Positions 12,533 to 25,843 are shown, counted from the first letter of the stretch. The stretch: DNA of 64,000 bases from Chenopodium formosanum (GCA_024500155.1 CM044858.1:1488001-1552000); one strand, 5' to 3'. Program-made: numbers and translations. The notes: generated from the sequence alone by a model not told the origin.

Positions 12533-12958
12533 GACCCTGTTTGGTATTAAGCTTATTGGGGGTATATTAGCTTATTTGACTAACTTTAGCTGATTGACTA
12601 GTCAAACAAGCTAATACAAGTGTTTGGTAGTAAGCTTATTGAAAGAGCTTATTCCACTAAATAAGCTCTTTTTGAAAAAACTCATTTTAGAAGTTTTTTC
12701 AATTAGCTTATTCATTAATTATTGTGAAATGACACTTATAACCTCATTTAATTTAAAATCCTATCTAAACTACCTACCCCACAATTAGCTTATTGGTCAT
12801 TTCACATACTCTAACACCTTTAAGCTATCAGCTATTTACCAAACACTTTTATATAATCAGTTAATACAATAAGTTAGTCAAATCAGTTAATAAAATCAGC
12901 TAGTCAAAATCAGCTAACTCAATCAGCTTCATCTTTCAGCTTTCTCCCTAACAGGGCC
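12533..12958. mobile_element. MITE with GGCCCTGTT-type ends
   Basis: Left end GACCCTGTTTGGTATTAAGC and right end CTCCCTAACAGGGCC, with the same 3 bases (ATA) directly outside both ends. The inside is rich in AAGCTTATT and AGCTGATT words. It resembles PIF/Harbinger- or hAT-type MITEs; the family is not settled. Confidence 0.65.
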
Positions 12959-15900
12959 ATAGTCTTGGTAATTACAAAGATTGTACGCAGATGTTATTCT
13001 CATTGTCTTCAAATAACAAGTCATGAATCATTCATAATTATACGTTGTGTCGTTTTAAGAGAGAGTATTGCTAAATTACAATCATCGGTTTTTTATTTTC
13101 TTTTTTTTTTTAAAAAAAACTTGGACATGTTGACTTGATTATGTTCCCTTTTAGATATAAATAGTGATTACACAGTCCAATTAGTTGTTAAATGTGAATT
13201 AATAACTGAAATATGTATTATTTGTGGCAAATTCATCATAAATTGAAACAATGATAAAAATGACTCGATACAGGACATACAACACTACACACAAACTCAT
13301 TATACATATTGTTATATCGCGTTTGTTCATGATCAACTTTTCAATTATAAGAGTGTTATCTACCTCCCAAAAACAAACATGAGTACGAATATATCAAAAA
13401 TGGAAACCCTTATTGACATACCATGAAGCTAGCTAGCAAAGAAGGAAGGCGAACTAATAATTGAATTGATTTTAATTTGATTAGTTCACAGCAGTTCCCA
13501 CCCATGTGGAGCATTTAGTGACATAGATAAAAATTAAGGGGACCAATTTAATTTTGGTTGAAAGAAAGACAAAAGACAAAAATGGATGAATCCTTTAGGA
13601 CTAAAGAGTCAGCATCTATCTGATCGATCTTCACCACTTAGCTGGGTTTCCTAACTAACAACCTTGCTTCATTTGGAAGCTGTTGTTAAGTACTTTTTGC
13701 TGGTGGTTTCTCACACACTTATATATGATACTCACATGCCCCTATACATACGAGTATATAATTTGATCATACACATGATATATATTATGATACACTCTCT
13801 CTGTTTTATATATATTAATTGCAACATAAGATGAGACATGAATATGTTGTTGCTAAATATGAGTCCACCTACAAGTCCAAAGGAGGTTTTATTCCAAGAC
13901 CATATGATAGGAGTAGTAGCTCCTTAGCTTCATGATGTATTTTTTTTATATGTTCTCGATCAAAGAAACAACGTACTTACATTAGTTACAATATCACCTA
14001 TATATCCCTTATAGCTCCCAATTGATAATATCAAACTAGAATCAGTCTTATGTCTTTACTTTTATGTACTGTATAGTTTATATCTATCTCTAGTATAATA
14101 GTACTCCGTATTAGATAAAAGATAATGGATACCAGATAAAAGTAAATAAAAAGTAAATTTACCAAGGTGAAATTCTAGTCCAAAGTTATACATGTATTAT
14201 ATTTTTGATGAAGATAGATGTATTCTATTTTTGATGAAGTTTGTGGTCCAATTACACAGAATAAATATCAATAATTCCATTATGTGAGTTAAAGTTGAAA
14301 CTGATCGTATGAAGGCTGCCTATTGTTGAAGTGGATGGACCACGAGTCCACGACTCATTTTAGCTTAGGTGTCATGCAAGGGTATGTCAAACAACCAATT
14401 CAAAATCCCTACAAATTATGTTTTAAGAGCAGCCTGAATGCATGCATGCTTGGAATATATGAAGCATAACACTGAACATGTGTGTTGATTGCCCATAAGG
14501 CCATAATTTATAATGAGATGTTCACAAGGACAAGGGACACCATTTTCCGTGTCATATCCTGATATTTGACACTACGTACACAGTACTCCGTCCGTCTAAA
14601 ATTATAAAGAGTGGTAGTATTTTTTTTATTTTTATTTTTTATTTTATTTTTATGTTGGACAGAATACATACATATTAAAATATATCACGCACTAATAAAA
14701 AAAGTTATCGCATTTACTAAACATAAGAGTATTTTATAATTATTAGATATAAAAAACGTTTTTCCAAAAATTGATCTAGTAAGAATGGAAGAAGAGTAGT
14801 GCGAGAATGATCCATCTAAACCAAAGAATCATGTTTTTTTTTAAAAAAAAAATATATATTTTTTGCAATTAAACACCATTTGGAACTTTTTGTTGATATT
14901 GAGAGTGATGTCCACATACAATAAACATTGTACTTAGAAATGGAAGGACATGCACGCAATAGAATTATACGGAGTACTGTATTAAACTAATAGTAGCAAT
15001 TAAATAAAATAAGTTGACCGAAGGAAAAAACAAGCAAAAATAAATAGCCTTACAATCAATAATAATACTGTATTTGAAATTGAAATAAATAAAAGTCAAT
15101 TAAAAATCAGTCTTTGGTAGCTGAAAATGATGAGTCAGAAAATGAATGCCCATGAAAACTCATCAAGAAAATCACACAAATTAAAGAACAACCTGCTCCA
15201 CCACCCCCTTAATTCATACAACGTCAGTGGGTTAACCAACTTAGACCAACCGGCCATTTTTATGGACCACCCACAATTATTTGGATTATATATTATGTGG
15301 CACTCTCCCAATATTTCTCTATTTAATTCTCCTTTCCAAACTAATTAAAATTTGATAGTTCTACTAGAATGTATTGCGCCATGGGCCGCCCAAGATATAT
15401 TGTTTTCCATGTTACATTATTACACCTTTACATGACGGTTAATTAAGACAGGTTCGTTTCACTTAAGTAAAGTGTGATGTTAGGATATTATTAAGATATG
15501 GACCGATGTACTGGTTTATTTAAACCTTTATTCCGTATTGTTACTTTACAATAATGTATAAGAAAGATAATTATTATATTGGATGTTATTACATTTATCT
15601 CAATATTCAAATATGTAGTTTTCATCATTCCAGGGGTCGTTTTTTATATACGTTATTTATACCTATTCCAAGAAAAAGTAATGACTAATCTTTCACATAC
15701 TGAGACTGTAAAAGTTTAAAAGAAACTTATTAGAGTAAAAATTATACAATTAATACAAGCTATCAACTACCAAGAACATAACATGTATTAGGTAGTTCTG
15801 ACAATTAATTTCTAGATGAAGTTTACCAGCAAGAGCTTAAATATCCTGCTAAGATATAAATGGAGGCAGGTCATGATGAACTAAGAACAAATTCAATTTG

Positions 15901-16059
15901 TAAATGCATTGAGCTGTATACCATTTTTTGTTTTTAACCCAATTCAACGTTACATGTAAGTAAATATGTAACAAGCTAATTAACATGGAATTTATGTACA
16001 CCACTAAACTTGACAGCTTGAATTATCATTGCTGAAAATGACAGCTTGAATGAGCTCGC

Positions 16060-18403
16060 TTAGATTGATTGGCCGAGGCAAGAATATGCTAGTTCTTTCT
16101 CCTCAATGAGCTCCTTCTCTGTTGCATCCATCTTTGCTCTTGAAAACTCGTCGATCTTTAGCCCTACAACATACATAGATCCAAGGTAACCTCCCATGTT
16201 ACACAAGCAATACCGCGCTACAACTTTTAAACCATGCCATAAGACATCCTAGGTAACCTCCCATGTTACACAAGCAATACCGCGCTACAACTTTTATACC
16301 ATGCCATAAGACATATGGATTGAAAGAAAAATGTTATGCTAATATTGCTTAGTTTATGATAGTATTGGTTGAATACATACTAGTTTTATTGTTTTAAGAT
16401 TGTCATTTTGGAAAACATATTTCAGACATTTGATTAGAAAAATATACGAGTAGCAATTAAGGTGAACTAGGAGCTTACCCTTTACTATAGACCATTCTCC
16501 ATTCTTGCAAGTTACAGGAAAGGAGTAGATAAGACCGTGTTGGATACCATAAGAGCCATCGGAGTACACTCCCATCGAAATCCACGTTCCCTAGATTAAA
16601 TTAAAGGTGTATACACATGAAGTGATGAAAATATTGTTAAGCAAGAAAAATAGCAATTATTCTACTGTGACATAAAAGGATTTCGTTTCATAAAAAAATG
16701 AAATACCTTGTTTGTTCCAAGCACCCAATTGCGAATGTGGTCACAAGCTGCACTTGCAGCTGACAACGCGCTTGACAGTTTCCGCGCCTTGATTATAGCT
16801 GCACCCCTCTGCTGTACTGTAGTGATCAATTCCTTGTTTAACCTACATATGAAAAGGATATGAAATTGATTATAAATTCCAAGTTCCTACTAGTTTGATG
16901 ATCAGTTATACACTGACTTTTACCAATGACCATCAGCTACAAGCTAAGTTCATATAACGGCAAAAAGTTTAGATAAGTGAAATTCAAGTGAAAAGGACGA
17001 GTATGTAAAGTGTACCAATGATCATCTGCTACAAGTTCTCGAACATGCTTCACTCCATCAACTGTAGTGACAGTTGCATGATTTACATCTGGATATAGTG
17101 TTGAAGAATGATTTCCCCATATTATGACATTCTTTACATCACTAGCATGAACATTAAGCTTCTCAGCAATTTGACCAATTGCTCTGTTATGATCAAGCAT
17201 TGTAAGGCAAGTAATGTTTTTTTCAGGAATCGAAGGTGCGAATTCCTTCAAAATGAGTGCATTTGTATTAGCAGGGTTTGCAACCACCAACACCTGTATG
17301 AAAATTGATAGCATGTTAAACTGTTAAAGGCAATAGATTGTAAATTTCAACAAGTAAGCTAAAGAGCGATGACTAATAAACTCGATCACCTTGCAATTTT
17401 CAGCAGCCTGTTGTTCAAGTGCAGAAGCCTGAGCTTTATAGATGGATACATTCTTTGACATGACATTCTTCCTTTCCATTCCTTCCTTCCTAGGAAACCC
17501 GGCTAGCATTATCGCTATGTCAACACCTTCACAGGCTTCCATGACATCGGTAGTGGCTATAACATCTGCTTAAAACAAGGCCAACATCATCCTCAGCAAA
17601 TGCCTCAATGCTGCATTTTTAGATATAGTGAAGTGAGGGTGACTTTATAGCAGAAAACAATACCTTTGAGGAGAGGAAAGGTAGCATCGATTAGTTCCAT
17701 TTTGACACCATTTAAGGCCTCTGCAGCCTGTTCTATATCAAGCAGATGGAGAATTACAGGTTGGTCTGCTCCAAGCATCAGCCCTCTAGCGATCATAGGG
17801 ACTAACGCGTAGCCAATTTGTCCTGCAAAGTTCATATTATTCCAAAATCCTTACATGCATGCTAAGATAGATTAACAAAAACATTCATATCAAATTCAGC
17901 CTTTTTTGCATAATAATAATATTTTCAAGGGTGCATATTGCTGTAAACTTGTTTCTTAACAGCAAGAATCAGTAAAAGAATATGATTTTTCTCTGTTATG
18001 AGCATATTCTCAGACAAAATCTTCAAGCATATTGTGACTCGAAGCCAAAATAGCAAGTCTTGTATAATACGAGTGTACAATAAAACTAGGACTATAGAGA
18101 CTTTTACGAAAATTATGACAAGTTTACGAATAAATTTTAAAAAAATTGAAATTTGAAAGCATAGAGAAATATGAAAGATTATCAAGAGGAGTCAGATTGC
18201 ATGCCTGCAGCACCAGTAACAAGCACCCTAGTAGGCTCTTTTTCCATCTTTACAGAGCTCCAAATATGTTTGACCAACAAAAATGACAATATAAAACAAA
18301 TTGAAACAACCCCAAATTTCTCAACAAATTCTGAATCCAAATTCATTCCAATTTTTTCAAGTAATTGGAAATTCTCCATTTCCCCTACTAATGTAAGCCC
18401 CAT
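16060..18403 (-). CDS. NAD-dependent malate dehydrogenase, cytosolic type, with N-terminal membrane extension
   Basis: Interconverts malate and oxaloacetate with NAD(H). Seven exons: 18403-18205, 17822-17664, 17565-17390, 17293-17016, 16842-16707, 16590-16479 and 16163-16060, giving 387 residues with all phases consistent. Visible motifs are the nucleotide loop GAAGQIGYAL, the substrate loop GFPRKEGMERK, LDHNRA, and the catalytic-His segment IIWGNHSS. From the internal Met53 (MEKEPTRVLVTGAAG) the protein is close to the usual 332-residue cytosolic form. The 52 residues before it include a hydrophobic stretch at about 30-48 that looks like a membrane anchor. Intron 1 has a GC rather than GT donor. 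TMLDHNRA replaces the more usual TRLDHNRA. The gene is divergent from the hydrolase at 18949, with a tRNA gene in between. Confidence 0.9.
16184..16314. repeat. Tandem duplication of 64 bp in MDH intron 6
   Basis: 16184-16247 and 16251-16314 are the same 64 bases with one clear difference (TTTTAAACC versus TTTTATACC), at a period of 67. It lies in the intron just upstream of the last MDH exon. Confidence 0.9.
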
Positions 18404-18676
18404 AATAAAATTAGTTAATTAATTGTTACATCAAGCAAACAAAGTTGACCATTTTATAGCAGTTATTAGTAGATTAGATACCAATTCCAAGAATCATAAA
18501 CTGTAGTTTCATGCAAGGCATGAAATATCAAAAACCAACGAGCACAAGGTATTGAAAACCAACATCGCAGTCACTTCAATGTCAAGTAAGGAATATATGA
18601 ATATCAAGGGCAGCATCAAGCATTTGAACGCTTAGAATATCTTAAAAAGAGGACAATACAAATGTTATTCAAAAAG

Positions 18677-18714
<38 letters not shown>

Positions 18715-18727
18715 GAACAGAGCAAAA

Positions 18728-18799
18728 AGGTCCTACCGGGAGTCGAACCCAGGTCGCTGGATTCAAAGTCCAGAGTGCTAACCACTACACCATAGAACC
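18728..18799 (-). tRNA. tRNA-Gln (anticodon UUG)
   Basis: On the minus strand the gene begins GGTTCTATGGTGTAGTGG (A box) and contains GGGTTCGACTC (B box). The anticodon arm is CTGGA-CTTTGAA-TCCAG, so the anticodon is TTG. The acceptor stem GGTTCTA pairs with TAGGACC and the discriminator base is T. There is no intron and CCA is not encoded. A run of T follows at once on the minus strand (18728-18724), a Pol III terminator, with a longer T run at about 18709-18682. Confidence 0.96.
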
Positions 18800-18948
18800 C
18801 TATGGTGATATAAATTGAATTTTAATAATATTGTAGATTATCATACAGATAAGATAAACTTTCATTTCCATTAGACGAACTAGTGAGGAAAGCTGTACAA
18901 AAACGCTACTGAGCAGAAAAATTAGAAAGAGAAAGAGAAGAGAGAAAA

Positions 18949-21900
18949 ATGGTGAGGTTGATCAAGGCATCATCGTCCTCATTGTCAGCAATACGCCGCG
19001 TTTTAGGAGGAAAAACATCATTTCAATGTCAATGGCGAAGAACTCTCTCTTCTCATCTTAATGACGAGGTATTTTTTTCCCTTAATTAATAATTAATTTA
19101 TCAATTACAGTAATTAATTGATTAATTACGGTTTCTGATTGTTTCTTTGATCGATGATGGAAGCAGGTGTTGGTTGAAGGAAAATCTCATTGTCGAACTG
19201 CTATTCTTCATCGTCCTTCTGTTCTTAATGCTCTCAACACTAACATGGTAATTTCTCAGATATTTAATTTTATTTATTTATCTTTGTAATTGAGGTTAAT
19301 TTTATGTAATTGTTGCGCGTTTCAAGGTTTGGATTTGAAGTATGGGTTTGATCGATATCGTTGTCTGTTGTAAGAAACTCGAAAAAGTTGTTTTCACTTT
19401 TTGTTCGTCCATTCTCAATATAATTGTGTTAAAAGAGGAATATGTTGTGGAATTTTTATATTGAATTATAGATTATAGATGCGTATGCAGAATAGAGACA
19501 CATTGCCAAATACCAAAAGGAATGTATTATAAATAAGGGTGATATCAGCAATATCTTCCTAAAATATGTGTTAGCTTACAGAATGAACTTATTTGCATAG
19601 TTGTATGTTTGAACATTGAACGTTGCATAATCTAGTCTTGTTCTAACATTGTGCTTCCCTTACAAAGCGTGCTTTTGATCTAAACGTAGGGTGCTTTGCT
19701 TCAAAAGTATTACAAATGTTGGGAAGATGACCCTGATATTGGATTTGTGATAATCAAGGTATCCTATCTGATTTTGTTTACAAGTCTTATCAATCTGTTT
19801 CACAAATAATGGTGTGACATTTAATCTTTTTTGTTTTCAATATTGGAAGGGCAGTGGCAAGGCATTTTGTGCTGGTGGAGATATTGTTACACTTTATCGC
19901 TGTATCAACAAAGGTTTGATCTTGACATTGTTTAATTTAAGATACAACCTTGCCAATGCCATCACTTCAACTTATAATTTTGCATCTTATAGGTTCTGTA
20001 ACTCTTTTATTATTCTTAATTGCGTTTTGTGACTTTCGTTCGGTTTATTTCCATAAGATGTTTGTAACATTATTTACATGCACTAGCTCATAGATAGGAA
20101 TCAGGAAGTTTTAAAGACTTTGCATACTTGATTACTTGGACAATTAGTTCCCATATAATTGTGCATGCTTACATGTACAAGATCATATATAGGAGATGTG
20201 TTTAAAAAGCGTTCCAATATTTATTTGATAGATTTATGTGGAGATAATGTCCGTACCTTGCAGCTTTTATTTATTTTTGGTCTAATGAACTTTGTCATTC
20301 TGTTTGATGGTTTCAATATCTGTTTTTTAATGCAGGGAAGATAGATGACTGTAAAGAATTTTTTGGGACTCTATACACATTTATATACATGCTTGGCACA
20401 TACTTGAAGCCACATGTGAGTACATTTTGAGCAACTAGCTCTTTTAGAGTTTTAGTTGGTGGAGAGACTTCTCTTTATACCCATCTATTTTTGTGTGCTA
20501 TGGATTTATTCTAAATACTTACATCATGATGTAAAACTAGTGTTAATAACTAAATTATTTGTGTAATCTTCGAGGAAGAATGTTTTTCAACCAGCCACCA
20601 GACATCTTAAACAGTATATGTGTGATAGAATTGGAAGTGACTATGCAATGGAGGATATTGTGTTAAAAGGGTACACATATACAATGGAGGATATTGTGTT
20701 AAAAGGGTACACATATACAATGGAGGATATTGTGTTAAAAGGGTAGACATATAGTTTCATGACTCTTAGCATTTCAAGTCAGGGATCTCAGTTGATCTAT
20801 TTTTCACCAGTTATTGGCAAGAAGCTACCTGAAAGTGGCTTCATGTTTGTTATAATCTGAACCTTTGTCATCTTTGATGTTGAATATGATTTGAGAGCCT
20901 ATTCTATGGATTGACATGTCAATGCTACAAACTTTTGAACTTTTATCTTCAGTTTACAATTTGTACTCTCCATTCATTAGTGAAAGTAAATAAAGCAAAC
21001 TAAATTAGATTAAATGTTTGGAATTAGTTTGTGGACTTATAGTTGCTACTTCTGATATTAATAGAGCATTGCTTATTGTTAATTTTTCTATAGAATACAA
21101 ATATACTAGTCTGCAATTATGTGAAATGACCACTCCTGATATTGTGGTATCATTCTTGCAATGGTTGATTTGTGACTTGTAGCATTGGGTTCTGTTCTTC
21201 TATGTACTGTTGTAATTCTGAATGAGGATGAAGAAAAATGAAGCTTCAGTTATGTATTTTGGGTTTTTATTTTTTATTTACTAGATGTTTCTGTAATCCT
21301 TGTAGGTTGCCCTTCTGAATGGTATTACAATGGGTGGTGGAGGAGGTGTTTCAATTCCAGGGACATTTCGTGTTGCAACCGACAAAACTGTGAGTGTTTG
21401 CCTTTGCTGTATGCTTCCTGAGTTGTGCTGATTCTTTTTGCCACCTTTCGAAGCAAGATATTTATACCTGACTATATCTTAATATCCATACAAAAAGAAG
21501 AAACAAAATGAGCTTTTGTGACTACCTCCCTACCTGTTATTAGCTTCATCCTTGGATTGGTTGAATGATGACTTTGATGAGGTATCTGAACTCTAGAGAA
21601 TTTGCAGCCTGTTTGTTGGTTTGTGATAAATGTTGGTAGGGTATTGCTTATATATGTCATTTTGCAAGGTAGAATGCCTAGTCCATGGTCATGAATCTCC
21701 ATCCTCAAATATGTTCTTTCTTCGAACAATTTCATCATCAATACCGTCTCTAAAGTGGTAGTTGAAATTTATGAAGAAATTCACATCTTTGGGAATGGAC
21801 AAGTGTTACCATCGAGTGATTGACATGGGCATGAGACTTTGCTTTCAAAGTTCTGTTACATATAAAGCACTACCATTACGATCTACCCTGGAGGCTGCTT

Positions 21901-24900
21901 ATAGTTTTAAATTGTATTGAATTTATCTAAGCATAGAACTAGAGAATACCACTGCTGCACTTTCCACTAAATTGATGTCTGCATTGAGTTTGGAACTCTC
22001 TGTAGATTTACTTCTAATTATGTTGTTCCCTCTTTGTGAGTTCAGGTTTTTGCCACCCCAGAAACATTAATCGGTTTTCATCCTGATGCTGGGGCCTCTT
22101 TTTATCTTTCTCATTTACCTGGGCACATTGGTAAGATTAACCTTTTGTCTTCTCTTGAGTGTGCTTGTGGTTACTATTACTATTGTCTTTTCTTTCCTCA
22201 AGGAATGCACTTAACACATGGGAAAGTCCTGAGTTATGGGAAATGCTAGGAAACTATCCGAAAATTATTCTTCTTCCCTTCATTGGGGGGGGGGGGGGGG
22301 GGGGGGGAAGGATGGGGGGGGGGGGGGTGAATTTTTTTTCATTAGCTTTATCAAAAAAATTTCATTGTTAAAGTTTCTATTGTAATAAATGTGGAATCGT
22401 TAAAACTGAGAAAGGAAGGAGGGAAACCGGATGGATGTGTTGGTGACTATGACCCGATGGTTGTGTGGGGGTACGGGATGGATCACCTCTTGGGTAATTA
22501 CATCTAAAAGAACAAAAGATTTAGTTTTTCAGCCGGTGAAGACCAGTTTTAGTAAAAGAGCTAGATCTGTTGGCTGGGGCATTTTAAATTGTATGCATCT
22601 TGCATCCTAGTATAGTTTTCCTCCACAAGAAGACAGAAACCAATGTTTATTACCTTGCTTTTCCTCTTGGAGCATTAGTATTGCTTTTAGTGGACAGGTG
22701 GATCTTTGATAGCTTCCTTTTATTTGACTCAAGTTACTCAATTACTTTCAGTATTTTTGCTGAATGATATGTCACTGCCTTGTTAACTTAATTTGATAAA
22801 TATTTGATATTTTTTTTCCCTTGTAGGAGAATATTTGGCTCTGACCAGCAAATCGCTCAGTGGTGCTGAAATGCTTGCGTGTGGGCTTGCTACACATTAT
22901 TCACTTAGTGCTGTCTGTTCTATTGCATTTTGTTCCTGATACTGTCACTGTGTTCTTTTTGTAGTGATGCAAATACTTACTATACTCTCTTGAACTTGAC
23001 AGAAGCTTCCTCAAATAGAAGAACATTTAGTCAATCTGGTCAGTGATGATTTTTCTGTTGTTGAGACTTCCCTGCAGGAATTTGCTGACGTTGTCTCTCC
23101 TGACAATATGAGCATACTTCACAGGTTTGCTTTACTTTGTGAATTCTGATCATTGGCTTAAAGCATTTTTTATGGCTCACAATATTCTTGCTAGAACTTT
23201 GAGTTCTATGTTGTTTAAAGGTACTGTCTCACAGTCTCAGTATCTTGTGCTCTACTGCTCTGTGAATGATTTATTTCCAAGGAACAAAACTAGGTGAAAG
23301 TTTAGATGTTTTTAGTTTCTTCCTGGATTTCCACTGGAATTATGGGAACTATGAGCTCAATGAATAAACATTTTCCCATCCCCATTAAAAAAGGACAATT
23401 TCTTCTCACTAGCTGATGTAGCTGCAGAAATATTTTTCTATGTTAACAACATCCATTAAGCCGCAGGCTTTATTACTGGGACTTGGCTAGAAGTGTCTGA
23501 CACGGGGCATATTTCCAAGTGTCAAACATGGCCATTTTATGAAAATTTGCATGATCTTGGTCCAAAGTGACTTTATCTTGGCTAGGACTATGACTTTATC
23601 TTTTCTGTTCTCGGTGTCTGTCAGGTTGTTTTGTACTGTATTGACAGATGGCTATTGATGTTGCCTTTATTGTTTGTTCCTCATATGCCTGTGTACATCT
23701 CATTTAATCTGCTTGTTCAGGATGGAGACACTCAATAAATGTTTTGGCCATGACACTGTCGAGGAGATAATTGGTTCGCTGGTACACTTATTCTCCTAGT
23801 TTTCAACCATTTCTTACCGCTCTAAGCTCATTTTCCTTTAGTCATGCATACTACCTGTGAAATGCCTGGAAAAATTGTCACATGTCCTGTTATGATTTTG
23901 TAATATTATATATCTGCTATTACCCCTCATATGACATGATTGTCATCAATAATGCTAAATACAGAACAGCTCAAAAAAGAAATGGTCTATGTGCAATTGC
24001 TACCTTCGGGAAAGTATCATAAAGTAGTATATACTATATAGTTAATCACATGCTAGACTTTAAGGACATGGTTCTTCAGAAGAATGCCATTTGGGGTAGG
24101 CGAATAGTTGAGATAAGGTGCCAGTAAATGGAACTCCTGGAGAGCAAAACATTTTGGTTGAAAGATCAAATATAATATACGTAGTAATAAATATTTACAG
24201 CCGGTGGGAATATGTTGTTTTTCATTTATTGGAAAATTATGTGCTATTGTATGATGCTTCACAAAGTTTGAGCTATTGTCTGCCCTGTATGTTGGATAAC
24301 TGAGGTCAGTGGTGGTGCTTGTTCAATCATCTTGCTCTTGTATTCTGTAAAATATCACCGTCAGTATTCTTTTTTATCTGCTGAATTTGGGTGCTGCAAT
24401 TGCTGCTGCCTCTCTCTGGCAACATGTGGCAAAGCTGGATTACACATTTTGCAGGATCATGTTTGTTGGTTTGGTGCTCAATATTTAACTTACCTCATGT
24501 TGTTTAATGCCTGTAATGGTAGATACATCTGTAAATCTTGCATTAAAAGAGTTCTATGTGTGCAATATTTTCAGGAAGATGAGGCAACTAAAACAGATCA
24601 TGCTTGGTGTGCTTCCACTTTGAAGAGGTTGCGGGAAGTGTCCCCCTTGAGCCTGAAGGTTTCCTTGAGATCAGTGAGTTTCTTCCACCCATCTTTATCT
24701 CCCCTTTCAAGTAAAAGGCAAAAAAATACTTTTTGCATCTGATGCCCACTTTATGCAAACAACTTGTGTATAACCCACCAGATACGGGAAGGTAGATATC
24801 AGACTCTTGACCAGTGTCTGGCTCGTGAGTACCGGATGTCGCTTCAGGGAATCACTGGAAAGGTCTCAAATGACTTCATGGAGGTATTAATGTGTTACAA

Positions 24901-25329
24901 ATTCTTGTTTATTATTTCTATCCAGTCTATGGTCTCTTATAATGTTCTTGGCATGCTTCCAGGGTGTACGGGCACGAATGGTGGACAGGGACTTCTCACC
25001 CAAGGTATTCTAAATTTCTAATTTAAACATTTTCTTTTTGGCCTTTCCCACCGAAATTATGCTCGCGTTGCTAATTGTTTGCCGAGACTCTTGTGAAGTT
25101 GTGAGGATCGGCCACCACATAATATTTGTGCGCCCCTGCACTTGCAGATTACCAAGATGATATATATCATGTTTGGAAGTTTATCTAATAGGATGTTGCT
25201 TATCTGCAGTGGGATCCACCGAGTTTAGATAGAGTCTCCAAGGATATGGTTGATGAATACTTTTCCCCTCTCAGTGTCTCTGAACCGGAGCTAGAGCTAC
25301 CAACAAAGCAACGAGAAGCATTTTTGTAA
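18949..25329 (+). CDS. 3-hydroxyisobutyryl-CoA hydrolase-like protein, probably mitochondrial
   Basis: A crotonase-fold thioesterase of valine breakdown. Fourteen exons: 18949-19068, 19167-19247, 19690-19758, 19850-19913, 20336-20415, 21306-21389, 22046-22130, 22827-22912, 23003-23124, 23721-23781, 24575-24673, 24782-24883, 24963-25004 and 25210-25329. All phases agree and give 404 residues, close to the 410-420 of the Arabidopsis relatives (HIBYL-CoA hydrolase-like, At4g13360/At3g24360 type). The Arg/Ser-rich N-terminus (residues 1 to about 38) suits a mitochondrial presequence. GSGKAFCAGGD (91-101) and NGITMGGGGGVS (143-154) form the CoA/oxyanion region. PETLIGFHPDAG (171-182) carries the Glu and Asp expected for hydrolase rather than hydratase activity. 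Introns contain tandem repeats and long G tracts. Convergent with the gene at 25844. Confidence 0.92.
20646..20752. repeat. Three tandem copies of a 36-bp unit
   Basis: The unit begins CAATGGAGGATATTGTGTTA and occurs three times head to tail in intron 5 of the hydrolase gene. The third copy has GTAGAC where the others have GTACAC. Confidence 0.9.
22285..22327. repeat. Interrupted poly-G tract
   Basis: About 23 G, then AAGGAT, then 14 G, in intron 7 of the hydrolase gene. On the sense strand it could form G-quadruplexes. The length of such runs is unreliable in assemblies. Confidence 0.85.
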
Positions 25330-25843
25330 AGACTTTGAAGGACCATTACTATCCAAAACATTCACCTTTGTATATAATCCTATTGAATTACTCTAAATGA
25401 GAATTAGTCACTGAAATTGAAGCAATGAAAAGTTGTATTGCAGCTATACCCGATCTAAATGTAGATTCATGTTAGAATTTTTTTCAAGATTAAGAGTCTA
25501 TAGAAAATGGCTAACAGTAAGAGTGTATACATGTTCCTGTTGTTTGCAGAAATTAATGAAAAGTAAATCCTTAATTGTTTTTAGTATTCAAAGGAAATAA
25601 AATGGTTGTATTTATCTTTTGTCAAATTATTGTGCATCAAATAAATTTTTTCAGAAGCACCGAATAATTCGTATGTGATAAGAAATCATGCAACATTTCA
25701 ATCGTAAATCTCATTACTAAGTACTCCGTAGTTTTAACTGAAGCAAACAAAATTGACTATTCTATGCCAAGAAAGCATTTCTCTCCTTGATGCAAATGTT
25801 AAAATTATCATGAAAATCCTGTATCCACTTTTAGCTTAACGAA

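Larger units (their letters stand above)
5062..16059. other. 11-kb gene-free, MITE-rich region
   Basis: This holds the SPL8 upstream region followed by AT-rich sequence. I found no exon series with family similarity. It contains the MITEs listed separately at 7068, 7264, 7649, 8104, 8920, 9764, 10182, 11375 and 12533. Short ORFs here (for example near 7184, 9152, 11125 and 15127) have low complexity or cross repeats and are not credible genes. Confidence 0.6.

Noticed and set aside
13590..13700. Possible microRNA precursor
   Set aside because: I checked by eye for well-known plant miRNA sequences and a foldback here and found none.
24118..24742. Additional gene inside the hydrolase gene
   Set aside because: The longest frame covers intron 10 plus exon 11 only; the intron part has no splice-supported coding content.
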